DNA from: Viola odorata
Lineage: Eukaryota; Streptophyta; Magnoliopsida; Malpighiales; Violaceae
NCBI GenBank assembly: GCA_963691705.1
Contig: OY829538.1
Coordinates: 13,294,443 to 13,358,442, forward strand
Length of the DNA: 64,000 nucleotides
Direction: 5' to 3'
In this document: in pieces, positions 44,760 through 55,540 of the stretch
How positions within the stretch are numbered: the first letter of the stretch is position 1
Layout of the letters: every line of letters starts with the position of its first letter
Translations under genes and position numbers: made by a program
Notes under the pieces: generated by a model
Told to the model about the DNA's origin: nothing
The model's database searches: none
The model's input: only the letters and a program-made list of their open reading frames with translations

Positions 44760-45581
44760 GAGAAATGGGCCTTTGGAAAGAGGAGGTCCTCAAAAGACGA
44801 GCCACCCCGTTACCATCAAAGACCGATGGACCTGAGGCGGGAACGAGGATCGATGTCTGTATGCTGCTAACGATGTAGGTACTCGAGGGGAGTACGAGCT
44901 AGAATCCTAGAAAACGCGAAGGAGCGCGATATTACGGGTAGCCATGACGTAAAAGTCGTACGATTGTAACAGTGTAAGGCCGCGTCGATGTCGCAGGTAG
45001 CTCCTAGCAGTGTAAAGCCTCGCTGATATCGCGGGTATCTGGTGGTATAAAGTCGCACAAATCGTCGGCAGCCGATGGCGTAAAACCGCGTCAATATCGC
45101 TGACTCCATGAGCAGAAAGGAAAGAAAGAACCCGCATGTTCTCAAAATACCTGTAAGTACAAAGTTTACTAATATCTCCGTAGAATGCCTATCTCCTCTA
45201 CGTGTTTACAGTTCGCCCGACATGCCGATGGACCCGGAACGTATGCGAACCTAACCCAACGGTATAAACCTGGTCGCAGTCCGCGGCAACGTCAACAGTA
45301 GTCCGTCAGCGTCAATAACTCTCCTACGGCACTGACGAGTTTGCAACCTTCTAAGCACTACTGATGGCCCAGACCTGTTAATACCGCTAGGCGAAAATGA
45401 CATCCTAATGGTTCTGGATGAGTTAGCGGCGTCTCTCGCTGATATTGAAAGAGACAAAGAAGCTTGGAGATTCCGCAAATATATCGCCATAAGGAGGAAA
45501 GGACCCTCACCTAAGATACCCGACATGGACAGGGAATGACAGCCCTTGGTAAACACTCGGGCTCGTTTTCAGTTGGGCTTA
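44760..45581 (-). other. Tat-3 region between aORF1 and 3' LTR
   Basis: No convincing gene. About 44955-45110 holds degenerate copies of a GTGTAAAGCC..GCTGATATCGCGG unit related to the 33-bp repeats of Tat-2. CTCGTTTTCAGTTGGGCTT at 45562-45580 adjoins the LTR, and its duplicate ACTCGTTTTCAATTGGGCT lies at 44131-44149. A 101-codon minus-strand frame at 45251-45556 has no counterpart in Tat-2. Confidence 0.55.
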
Positions 45582-46190
45582 TGATAACAATCAAGACAAT
45601 CCCAAGGACATTGCTGTAATTATGACCCCTGCCGAGGGCGGAATCCTATAAGCCTATCGGACAACTAAGCTATCGCTACTAGACCGTGAGGTATTTTCTA
45701 GGATGGTCGACATCAGCGGGGGGAGGACTCACGCGTCTCTAGACGCACGGCATCATCCCATCCTAGGGGACCCATGGAGTTATCGCCCCCGACATCATCA
45801 TGGGTATCGCCCCCGGTACCCTCCTCAGAGGCATCGCCCATAACGTCACCTCAGGTATCGCCCATGACGTCATCCCTAGGTTTCGCCCATGATGTCATCC
45901 CTAGGTTTCGCCCATGACGTCATCCAGAGCGTTATCTCACCTAGATATCGCCTTTTCCCCAAACATCACCCCCAGCGGCCTATAAATACTCTCATTTTAA
46001 AACATCAAGTAAGCTGAAAAAACTGCCTACCAGACCCTCTGCTATTTTTGACCGCTTACTAACTTAAGCATCGGAGTATCTACGCCGAAGTCCCCCCTCC
46101 GGCGCTTTGCAGGTGGATCCGACGTCATCTACAGCGCCTCCGACTAACAGAAGGCATCGTCCCGATCGTCTCGAAGGTCGAATCTTATCA
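45582..46190 (+). repeat. Tat-3 3' LTR
   Basis: Direct repeat of 26515-27077, longer by 46 bp mainly because of two or more extra units of about 25 bp carrying TGACGTCA or variants (45865, 45890 as TGATGTCA, 45925). The TATA box is at 45981-45988. Confidence 0.93.
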
Positions 46191-46195
46191 GAAAT

Positions 46196-47479
46196 AGATT
46201 ACAGTCTAGACCACGATCTTGGCCAAGACTCCGACCAAGACATGGCAGAAAATCAACCAGAGCCGACGATGAGGGAACTGAACAGAACAGCAGAACATGA
46301 AACCTTTTCCTGTATCAGTTTACCAGCTGTACCGAATGACTGGTCTATCAAGACCAATATGGTGGCCAACCTTCCTAGATTCTATGGCCATTCGAACGAG
46401 AACCCTTTCAAGCACCTGAGAAATCTACACGTTCAGTGTGATATGATGAAACCAGCTCCTATGAACATGGAGAGAGCAAAGTTGAAAGCTTTTGCATGCT
46501 CTCTAGAGGGGCTGCCCAAAATTGGTTCTACAGCCTACCTCACAACACGGTCAATACCTGGGCCGAGATGTCCACATTATTCCTCAACAAGTACTGGAAT
46601 GCAACAAAAGCAGGGGCGGCTAGAAAAAACATGGTTGCCATCCAGCAGAGGAACAATGAGGGTCTAAGTGAATATCACCAGTGGTTCAGAGAATTGCAAG
46701 AAGTTTGTCCTACACATGGAGTTGCGGATCAGACCATGATCCAATATTTTTATGATGGAATGCTCCTGCCAAGTAAAGAAAAAGTTGATGCAGCCGCAGG
46801 TGGAGCATTGCAGGACTTGACGGTCACTAGAGCCAAGCTTCTACTCCAAACCATGGCAGACAATAGCCAAAATAATACCACTTCTGACAGGACTTATATT
46901 CCTTCTAGTCTTTGTTCTATTGATGTTGAGAAAAAATTAACTGAATTAACTGATATGGTGAAAAATATTTCTGTTAATATTTCAGGAGCAATGACTACAG
47001 GGAGTTCAAGTCAGGAGCAGATAGCCTCGGTTTGTGGAATCTGCCAGCAACAAGATCATCAGACCAATAATTGTTACATGGTGCAGCATCCTGATGACGT
47101 AACACAAGTAAATGCAGCCTATGGGCAGAACCAAGGGAGTATGCAAAATTTCCCTCAAGGAAGTAACCAGTACTCATGGAGAGGCCATCAAAATTTTAGA
47201 TGGAGAGACCCAGTCCCTCCAAATCAGAATCAAAATCAGAATATACCTCAGCAACAACCTCCCGTTAACTTTCAACACTTTGTACCTCGTCCTTCACACC
47301 TAAATCCTGGCCAACCTCCTGGCCAAACCTCGGTACCCTAGCTGCCTCCAGCACCTCAACCCTTGCAGATAACCGGTCCCTCTATGGAGGATACACTTAA
47401 AAGTTTGGTTGAAATGCAAAAGAACTTGGTGCAGTCTACGCAGTCTAGCTTAGCGGAGATGCAAAAATAAATCAATCAA
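46196..47479 (+). pseudogene. Ath-2 gag, remainder
   Basis: The frame continues from 26514. It has a DLGQDSDQD peptide, NDWSIKTNMVANL, GHSNENPFKHLRNL and LKAFACSLEG. It then loses one G in a G run at about 46508 and continues in the next frame: NWFYSLPHNTVNTW, NKYWNATKAGAARKNM, CPTHGVADQTMIQYFYDG, and a complete CX2CX4HX4C zinc knuckle (CGICQQQDHQTNNC, about 47036). A Gln/Asn-rich stretch follows. Stops TAG at 47339 and TAA at 47468 lie in phase with the downstream pol frame. Ath-1 lacks one Cys of the same knuckle. Confidence 0.9.
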
Positions 47480-50400
47480 ATGGCCAATCAAGGGAAATTG
47501 CCTTCTACAACAGTAGACAATCCAAAACATAATGTTAGTGCCATGAGCCTGAGGAGTGGAGCTGTGCTACCAGAAAGGGAAGGAGTGAAAACAGATGAGG
47601 AAATAAGAAAAATCCAGTCGCAAGAAATGGATGAAGATGAGGAAGAAGAAACTGAAACAGAAGCAGTGTTGGCCAAACCTCAGGCTAATACTGAAGTTAT
47701 CGCGGAACCAGAAAAGACAGAACCTGTCTTGGCCAAGACGCAAGCCAAGACACAGGCCAAGCCTGACAAGCCAGAGGAAATCATAGAAATTCCTCCACCA
47801 TTTCCTCCTAGATCTTCGAAGGAGAAGAGGCAAGATGAAGCAAGAAACTTCATGGCTATTTTTGGGAAAATAGCTGTTAATATACCTATGTTGGATTTAA
47901 TTGCAAAAGTTCCCTCTTATGCTAAATTTCTTAAGGAACTGTGCACTAATAAAAACAAAATTACAGGTATAGAGAGGGTGAACTTAACTCACAATGTCTC
48001 TGCAGTGCAGCAACTTCCAGAGAAGTGCAAAGATCAAGGGACTTTCACCATTCCATGTCAAATCGGGAACAAAAAAATTGAAAAGGCCCTTTACGACTTA
48101 GGGGCTGGCATCAATGCGATGTCCCTGAGTGAATTCGAGACCTTGAAGATAGGAACGATGAAGGAGACCGACTTGGTAATTCAGCTGGCCGATCGAACAA
48201 TCATCCGACCTAAGGGCGTAGTGACCGATGTCTTGGTGATGGTAAATGATTTTATTTATCCAGTGGACTTTTATATAGTTGAAATGAATGTTCAATTACC
48301 CTCTTGCACCATTGATATTTTATTAGGAAGACCTTTCCTAAGGGCATCGAAAGCAAAGATTGATTGCTTTGAAGGAAGTATAATTTTGGAATTTTGTGGA
48401 AGAACAATTAAATTCAGCATTACTGAATCCTTAAAACATCCTAATAATTTTCATTGCGTTAATTTTCTTGATGTTTTAGGTCCAATTACTGAGGAAATTG
48501 CTGACATTTATATTAACGACCCCCTTGAGTATGTTTTGAGTAGGGGAATTTCCACAAGAACTCTAAAAGAATTAGAAGACAGAACTGGAGATCAGAAAGA
48601 ACTCCAAGAAATTCTGGACAGTTTGACAGATCCAGAAGAGACAGAACCAGTCTTGGCCTCGAGCTTGGCCAAGACGCAGGCCAAGACTGCAAAAACAAAG
48701 AAGAAGACAGTAGGCTGCCAATTCGTGCAGTCTTCGATCCCTAAATTCCTACCTTCTGTTGTGCAGACGCCACAGTTGGAATTAAAATCTCTGCCATACC
48801 ACCTCAAGTATGCCTATCTAGGCCTAGACGACACCCTACCTGTCATCATTTCATCAAAATTGACGGAGGATGAAGAAGAAAGATTGGTGGCAGTCTTGAA
48901 GATGCACAAAGAAGCAATTGGCTGGACTATGGCAGATATCAAAGGGATATCAACCAACATATGTACCCACAAAATTCACGTGGAAGAGGATAAAAAACCT
49001 ATTCGGCAACCCCAGAGGAGATTAAACCCTCCAATGATGGAAGTCGTTAAAAATGAAATAATCAAATTGTTAGATTCGGGTGTGATTTATCCTATTTCTA
49101 ATAGTAATTGGGTGTCCCCTGTGTAGGTAGTCCCGAAGAAGACAGGGATCATAGTGATCAAAGGAGAAGACGGGACCCACAGGACAACAAGAATCCAAAA
49201 TGGATGGAGGGTATGCATTGACTACCGAAGGCTGAATCAAGTCACTCGGAAGGACCATTTCCCTTTGCCGTTTATCGACCAAATGGTAGAAAGGCTTACG
49301 GGGAAGTCTCACTACTGCTTCTTGGACGGATACTCGGGGTTTCATCAAATTCTCGTTGCACCCAAAGACCAAGAAAAGACGACGTTCACTTGTCCATTTG
49401 GAACGTTCGCCTACAAACGCATGCCATTTGGGCTATGCAATGCCGCTGCCACCTTTCAAAGGTGCATGGTAAGTATATTTTCTGAATATGTAGAGAAGAG
49501 CATCGAGGTGTTCATGGATGATTTTACCGTTTATGGTAATGATTTCGAACAATGCTTACATAATTTAGAAAATATTTTAAAACGATGTGTTGATACATGT
49601 TTAGTCTTAAACTTTGAAAAATGCCATTTTATAGTAAACCAAGGAATTATCCTTGGCCATGTGATTTCAAAGAAAGGCATTGAGGTTGATCAAGCAAAAA
49701 TTGACACTATCAAGAACTTGCCTTACCCCTCATGCTTGCGTGAGGTTAGAAGCTTTCTTGGACATGCAGGTTTCTATCGCAGGTTCATAAAAGATTTCTC
49801 GAAGGTAGCTGAACCAATGTGCAAGCTACTTCAAAAGGAGGTGGAGTTCGACTTCAATGAAGGATGTCAGAAGTCATTCGACGAGCTGAAGGAGCGATTG
49901 ACATCAGCACCGATCATTCAAGCACCCGATTGGAGCTTGCCATTCGAGCTGATGTACGACGCAACTGATGCTGCTGTGGGAGCTGTTCTTAGGCAGAAGA
50001 AAGGGAAAGATCCGCATGTGATCTATTATGCATCAAAAATGCTAGATGATGCCCAAAGAAATTATACCACAACTGAAAAAGAACTTTTTGCAATAGTTTT
50101 TGCCTTGGAGAAATTTAGATCTTATTTATTGGGCACAAAAATTATTGTATTTTCAGATCATGCGGCATTGAAATATCTCTTGGTAAAGCATGAGGCCAAA
50201 CCTAGACTAATCCGTTGGATTCTTCTTTTACAGGAGCACAATCTGGAAATTAAGGACAAGAGCGGCAGGGAAAACCTTGTGGCAGACCACCTGAGCCGCT
50301 GCCTAACAGAAGGAGACCTGGAACCAGTAAGGGCAGAATTCCCTGATGAAAAACTATTTTCAGTCGCACTGTCTAGCCCAGAGTCTAGGCCAAACCCTCA

Positions 50401-50539
50401 GCCAAACCCGCGCCCATGGTACGCTGAAATTGCAAATTACCTTGCAATAGGTAAACACTACGGAGACATGACTACCTATGAGAGGGTGAAGGTCAAGCAT
50501 GACAGTAAGTACTATGTCTGGGATGACCCTTATTTATAG
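47480..50539 (+). pseudogene. Ath-2 protease, reverse transcriptase, RNase H
   Basis: A single frame from 47480, after an acidic linker with LAKTQAKTQAK repeats. The protease has DLGAGINAMS and LLGRPFL. The reverse transcriptase has IYPISNSNWVSPV, a TAG stop at 49124-49126 where Ath-1 has Gln, then VCIDYRRLNQVTRKDHFPLP, MPFGLCNAAATFQ and FMDDF (about 49513). The RNase H has MYDATDAAVGAVL, TTTEKELFAIVFALEKFRSYL, SDHAAL and ADHLSR. A TAG at 50537-50539 replaces the Trp of Ath-1 and ends the frame before integrase. Confidence 0.92.
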
Positions 50540-51709
50540 AAATTAGGCACTGACCAATTACTTAGAAGGTGTATACCTCAAGGTGAAACTTTATCTATTC
50601 TCAAATTCTGTCATTCTCAAGCATGTGGAGGCCATTTTGGAGCAAGGAGAACATCCCTAAAAGTCTTAGAGGCTGGTTTTTATTGGCCTAGTATTTTTCA
50701 GGACAGTTTTCTATTTTGTAAAACTTGTCCCGCCTGCCAAAAAGTAGGGAATATTAGTTCCCGAAATGAAATGCCTATGAATTTTATTCTTTTATGTGAA
50801 ATATTTGATATATGGGGCATAGATTTTATGGGACCTTTCCCTACTTCTTTTGGCAACAGATATATTCTCTTGGTTGTGGATTATGTATCAAAATGGATAG
50901 AGGCGAAAGACACTAAGAATGATGATGCTAGGACTGTTATTTCCTTTATTAAATCTAACATCTTGAACAGATTTGGAATTCCTCGAGGGATCATTAGTGA
51001 TCGAGGAACACACTTCTACAACAAGATTCTATCTTCCCTTTTCAGGAAATATGACATCACACATAGAGTGTCCACAGCCTACCACCCTCAATCAAACGGC
51101 CAAGCAGAAGTGTCGAATAGAGAGGTAAAATCTATCTTGGCCAAGACAGTAGGTCTAGACAGACGCGATTGGAGCCAGCGGTTAGATGACGCATTGTGGG
51201 CCTGCAGAACGGCTTACAAAGGTCCAATCGGGATGACGCCTTATAAGCTGGTCTATGGGAAGGCATGCCACTTGCCAGTAGGATTGCAACACAAAGCATA
51301 TTGGGCTATACGAAAGTGCAACTTGAGCTATGACGAAGCTGGGCAAGAAAGGAAGTTACAACTCCATGAGCTGGAGGAGTTAAGAGACCAAGCCTATGAC
51401 AATCAGCTGATTGTCAAAATCAGAATGAAGGCCTACCACGACAAGAGAATTATTCGGAAACCTCTCCACATAGGGGAGAAGGTTCTTCTTTATAATTCCT
51501 GTTTTAAATTGTTTCCTAGAAAATTAAAAACAAGATGGGAAGGCCCTTTTGTTGTTACTAATATTTACCCACATGGTGCAGTAGATATTAGAAATGAAAA
51601 AACAGGTGCTGAGCTCAAGGTGAACGGAAAAAGATTGAAGCCATTCTTTGAAAGCTTCCAGGAAGAAAAAAATTCTGAAAAGGTGGAACTGCGACCAAAA
51701 TACAAGTGA
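50540..51709 (+). pseudogene. Ath-2 integrase
   Basis: In phase with pol after the TAG. The zinc-binding HHCC part is visible ([11 protein letters not shown] and CKTCPACQ). The catalytic core has [10 protein letters not shown] (Asp), ISDRGTHF (Asp) and [14 protein letters not shown] (Glu). An SILAKTVG peptide uses the GGCC palindrome. The C-terminal domain has [21 protein letters not shown]. Open to its own stop at 51707. The domain is intact in itself but lacks an unbroken pol upstream. Confidence 0.9.
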
Positions 51710-52286
51710 AGAAAATTCTGAGTCAAGCCTAGGACTTAAAATAAGGGCGCTACAAGGGAGGCAACCCTTGTTTCTTTTATTTTATTTTATTTTTCCTCTC
51801 CTTCTTTCTCTTTATTTTTCCCTTTGATTTTATTTTATTTTTGAATTTATTTGTCACATTTGATTTCCCTGGGTTATTTTTGATTTCTAGCAGGAAATTA
51901 AGTGTGGGGAAATTGATGCAGGCTGGCCAAGAGCTTGGCCAAGCCTTTGGGCTAGACTGTTATGCATTAGCGGAGCTCTTTGTGAGTTAGTGCGACACGT
52001 GTCAGCGCCGTCTTTTTAAGACTTTTAATTATTTTTTGAACGGACAAATCCAAAAAGCAATTAAATGGAATTTATGGGAAGCGTGGGAAAAACAAACCAC
52101 CACCTCTGTGTATTCCCTTCCCACTCTGACACAACCATACCCACGTAACCAACAAATTCGGACTCCCATCCAAGCTAAAAAAGCAACAGTCCCTTCTTCT
52201 TCTTCCCACCCAAATCGCACAAAATTCCCAGAAAAACCTAAAAGCTAACCCACCAGTATTTCACTCTTCATTCCTCTCCCATTACC
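51710..52286 (+). other. Ath-2 spacer between integrase and second ORF, with central polypurine tract-like site
   Basis: T-rich, non-coding. TTAAGTGTGGGGAAATTGATGC at about 51898-51918 is close to the tract and LTR start at 55524-55550 (TTAAGTGTGAGGAATT then TGATTGC). CTTGGCCAAG words at 51925-51950. Confidence 0.6.
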
Positions 52287-54475
52287 ATGAACCCACCGAA
52301 TCAGGACCCGCCCTCTGACATTCCAGAAGCCAGTGACGACCTCCGTGGCACAGTACCACCTGTCTTTTCGACCGACGAAATCTCCGCCGCCAGGCGTCTT
52401 CTCCAAGCGCTCGAGGATAACGATTCAATGTCCTCGGAAGACGACTTGCCCGAGGACTCAGAGGACAGTGTTAAGGGAGTCGACCGGGCCGTGGTCGTGA
52501 GTGATGAAGACTTTGACGAAGTTCCTCTTGCAAAGAGGATGAAGCCTTCCGTTCCCGAGTCGGCAGGGGAGAGAGAGAGTAGGCGAGAGAAGAGGCTGCT
52601 GAAGAAGATGGAGGCATCAAACCCAGCTCCGACCACCGCAGCATCAAACCCAGCTCCTGTCGCCTCAGCAGTTCCCACACTGCCACCGCCACCTCCGGTG
52701 AAGCAACCAGCCGCGGCCGCACCTGCGAAAAAGCCCACTAGGCGAATCAAACAAGTGGCCCACAAAAAGACCCCGAGGACGAAGCCGGCGACAATCCCAG
52801 ATTCAACGCCACAGCCTTCAAACCCTAAGAAGGGCAAAACCAGTGCCGCTCCTTCCACCGCCAGAAGCAAAGGGAAATAGAAGGTGGTCGAGGAAGTTGA
52901 GGATGACGAAGAAGAGATTACAGTCTTGGCCAAGACACCGGCCAAGACTGCCAAGGTAATATCTCTCCCCCCACTTCACACACTTAGAGGTTGGTTGAAG
53001 TTTGACACACCAGACCTCAAAGCCAAATTGATTGAGAAGCATGCGTGTGATATTCCTGCTTTTGCCATGCTTGATTTTTCATTTTTGGATCAAATGGGTT
53101 TAGGGGATAGAATCAGAGCCTTTGTGTATGATATTGGTTGGGTCCCTTTAATGTCAATTTATTGTGATGCGTACACTGAGCTCTGCTTGGAATTTCACAC
53201 CAGCTTCTAGTTTGACCAAGACACTGTGCATATTAGGGGTAAAGATAAGCCTGATTTGGATGCTGCTGATGTGGTTAACTTTTGTTTGTGTGGCAAATGG
53301 AGTCACTTGTCTTTGAATGCGTTTAATGCTTTGTTGGGTTATGCGTATAGTGATGAGTCTCTTTATGATTATCCCACTAATTGGGATAAGAATGCTGCCT
53401 TTAGAGAGGTATCAAGAGACCCTAAGGCTAAATTCGATAGGAATTCCAAAGCCCATGCAATTCAGAACCTAGCCCTTCGTATGCTCCACAAGACTTTGTC
53501 TATCAACCTTTCGGGGAAGACAAAAGTTTCTGGAAATCTGGCCAAGTCTGAACTCTTTTTGTTATGGTGTGTACTGCACAAGAAAAAGGTCAATTTAGGT
53601 CTTTATTTGGTTCATCAATTGCATGCTTGCGAGTCCAATTCTAAACTGATTCTAGGCTCTCTTATCACTTGGTTGGCTGTGCAAACTGCTGATTTGGATC
53701 TTGCCTCTGCTGATTTGCATAAGTGTTGCTCCCCTAAAATATTAGATTTGAGAGCCTTCGACCAAATGGGATATTTCCATTTGGAAGGAGAATTTCTTGA
53801 GTGTAATACAGGTTTTACACCGGTGGAGGAGCACATTTTTGGCAAAAAGAATGCAGGGAACTATAGCCTACGGCCTGTCAAAATCCCAGGAGAAGCAGCA
53901 GAGGTCGATACAGCCCAGGATCTAGGCCAAGACACAGACCAAGATCCTCCCATTTCAGAACCGGCAGGAGCAACTGATCTAGGCCAACCTTCAGGCCAAG
54001 ATCCCCCACCCAGTGGTGCCTCTGAACCCCCAGCATGGGCCAGAGAGTTCCAAGCCCGGCAACTGCTCATCCTGGAGTAGCAGAAGATTATCTTGTACAG
54101 TCTAGGCCAAGACAAGCACCAACACAGGCCACAAGAGACCAATGCTGGGGCCAGCTGCTTATCGACAACCAGAAGGAAATCATGGACTTCCTAGGCCTCC
54201 ACCAAGCATATCTAGAAGCTCATCACGCATGCCAAGGTGTCGTGGAGATGGCCATTGGGAAAATCCGTACCAAGTTGGACGACCACTTGGTCACCAGCAG
54301 CGACTCCGAGTCATCTGATGAGGAGGATGATCCCACACCACCAGCACCACGTGCAAAGAGACCACATCCGCAAAAGCCCCCTTCTGCTCAACAACACCCA
54401 CCAAGTTCACAGCCACCTCCAGACCAGAGTCTAGGCCACGCTTCAGGCCAAGACGCCCAACCTCCAGTAGCATAA
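52287..54475 (+). pseudogene. Ath-2 second ORF (env-position, Athila ORF)
   Basis: The frame starts MNPPNQDPP. An acidic and Ser-rich N-terminus is followed by an Ala/Pro/Lys-rich basic region. A TAG lies at 52878, then VLAKTPAKTAK. The conserved core has KAKLIEKHACDIPAFAMLDF, GDRIRAFVYDIGWVPLM and ELCLEFHTSF, then TAG at 53208 where Ath-3 has Trp. VVNFCLCGKWSHLSL, SINLSGKTKVSGNLAKSELFLLWC and KILDLRAFDQMG follow. A TAG at 54078 replaces Gln of Ath-3, and a frameshift follows near 54130. The tail is helical, then acidic DSESSDEEDD, then Pro/Gln-rich with LGQD-type peptides. It resembles ATHILA ORF families; no membrane span is obvious, so an envelope role is not supported. Confidence 0.85.
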
Positions 54476-55540
54476 AGCTGCTTTTGCCCCCAGGTCGTGT
54501 CTTTTTCCTTTTTTTTAAAAATTTCTGTCTTTTATTTTTCTCTCCACACAATGAGGACATTGTGTCTTTTAAGTGTGGGGAGGGTGTTTTAATTTCTTGA
54601 TTTATTTTTTGTGTTTGTTTGTTGTGAATATTGGTTGATTTGTGTGATTTTGAGTCAGTTTTTGTGTTTTGGTTTTTCTTTTTACATAAGTTTGTCCAGT
54701 TTTGCGTCTGTCATTTGCATGATGTTTATTTGTATTTTTCTGCATGTTTTGAGTCTGTTCTATACACACCCGAACCCCTGTTTTCTTGCTTAGACTATTT
54801 TTAGACACCTTCCTAGAGGATACAATGCTTTAGTAACAGGGAAGCGAATTAGTGTAATTGATCAATGCCTAAGGGGCATATACTCTAATGATTCCCAAAC
54901 ATTAACTATCCACATGGTCGTAGGGACATTTAGCTAGAACCTTAACTTTTATTAGGGTAATAGGGTTTGCTGCCATGATTTGAGTGTGTTGATATATCTG
55001 TCTAGAGTGTGAGATAGTAGAAGGTGTTGGAACGTCATAGGGCAGACATAGCAAAGGTTGAAGTTCAAGCCAGAAAGAACAAGCTCTGTCTATGTGCTGT
55101 GTCTGTAAAAATTCAAAGGACACTTGATATGTCTAAAAAACATGCTAGGATATAGAAAAGAAAGAAAAAAATAGAACAAATCTATCAAAGTGATTTAAAT
55201 GACACCAGTCTTTAGGCACTATTGGATAGACAACACTTTGGCGGGACTCAAATCTACGGTGAACCTTATTGCCCTATACTTTATCAATAAACTCTAGTGG
55301 AGTGTCTTGATACCATGTGGATGGGGTATGTTTAGGATATTGATTAGTCCTTGTTAGTCTAGCATTGGGTATGTTAGGAAAGTGTCTTGGAAGATCCAGT
55401 GATAGGGTAAACAACTTGAAAATGAGAAAGTCAGGGGGTTCATGGTGTCTGTTCTGTTTTTGTTATGTTTTTTTTTATATTTTTTTTTAGTCTTTGAGTC
55501 TGTATGCTTGGGAGCAAGCATAGTTTAAGTGTGAGGAATT
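54476..55540 (+). other. Ath-2 3' untranslated region with hairpin and two polypurine tracts
   Basis: Non-coding. A hairpin at 54546-54565 has stem ACACAATG/CATTGTGT and loop AGGA. Polypurine tract 2 is AAGTGTGGGGAGGGTG at 54571-54586. The LTR-adjacent tract is AAGTGTGAGGAATT at 55527-55540. T-rich runs lie at 54590-54690 and 55450-55490. Frames on either strand here are short and not conserved. Confidence 0.75.

Larger units (their letters stand above)
26515..46190 (+). mobile_element. Tat-3: Tat-type retrotransposon, plus strand, with four antisense genes
   Basis: Bounded by LTRs of 563 and 609 bp with TGATAA and TTATCA ends. Flanks are GAAAC (26510-26514) and GAAAT (46191-46195), a target duplication with one mismatch. 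Order: LTR, primer site, gag, protease, reverse transcriptase, RNase H, second RNase H, integrase, palindrome array, then aORF4, aORF3, aORF2, aORF1 on the minus strand, and LTR. hAT-1 inserted between aORF1 and aORF2. Pol carries several stops and at least one frameshift, so the copy is inactive. It is inserted in gag of Ath-2. Confidence 0.95.

Noticed and set aside
45251..45556. 101-codon minus-strand frame next to the Tat-3 3' LTR
   Set aside because: The matching region of Tat-2 (13975-14340) has no similar frame, and no promoter-like box at a conserved spacing was seen.
52301..52954. 217-codon minus-strand frame overlapping Ath-2 ORF2
   Set aside because: It is the complement of a low-complexity Ala/Pro/Ser-rich coding region; the plus-strand frame has conserved relatives and this one does not.
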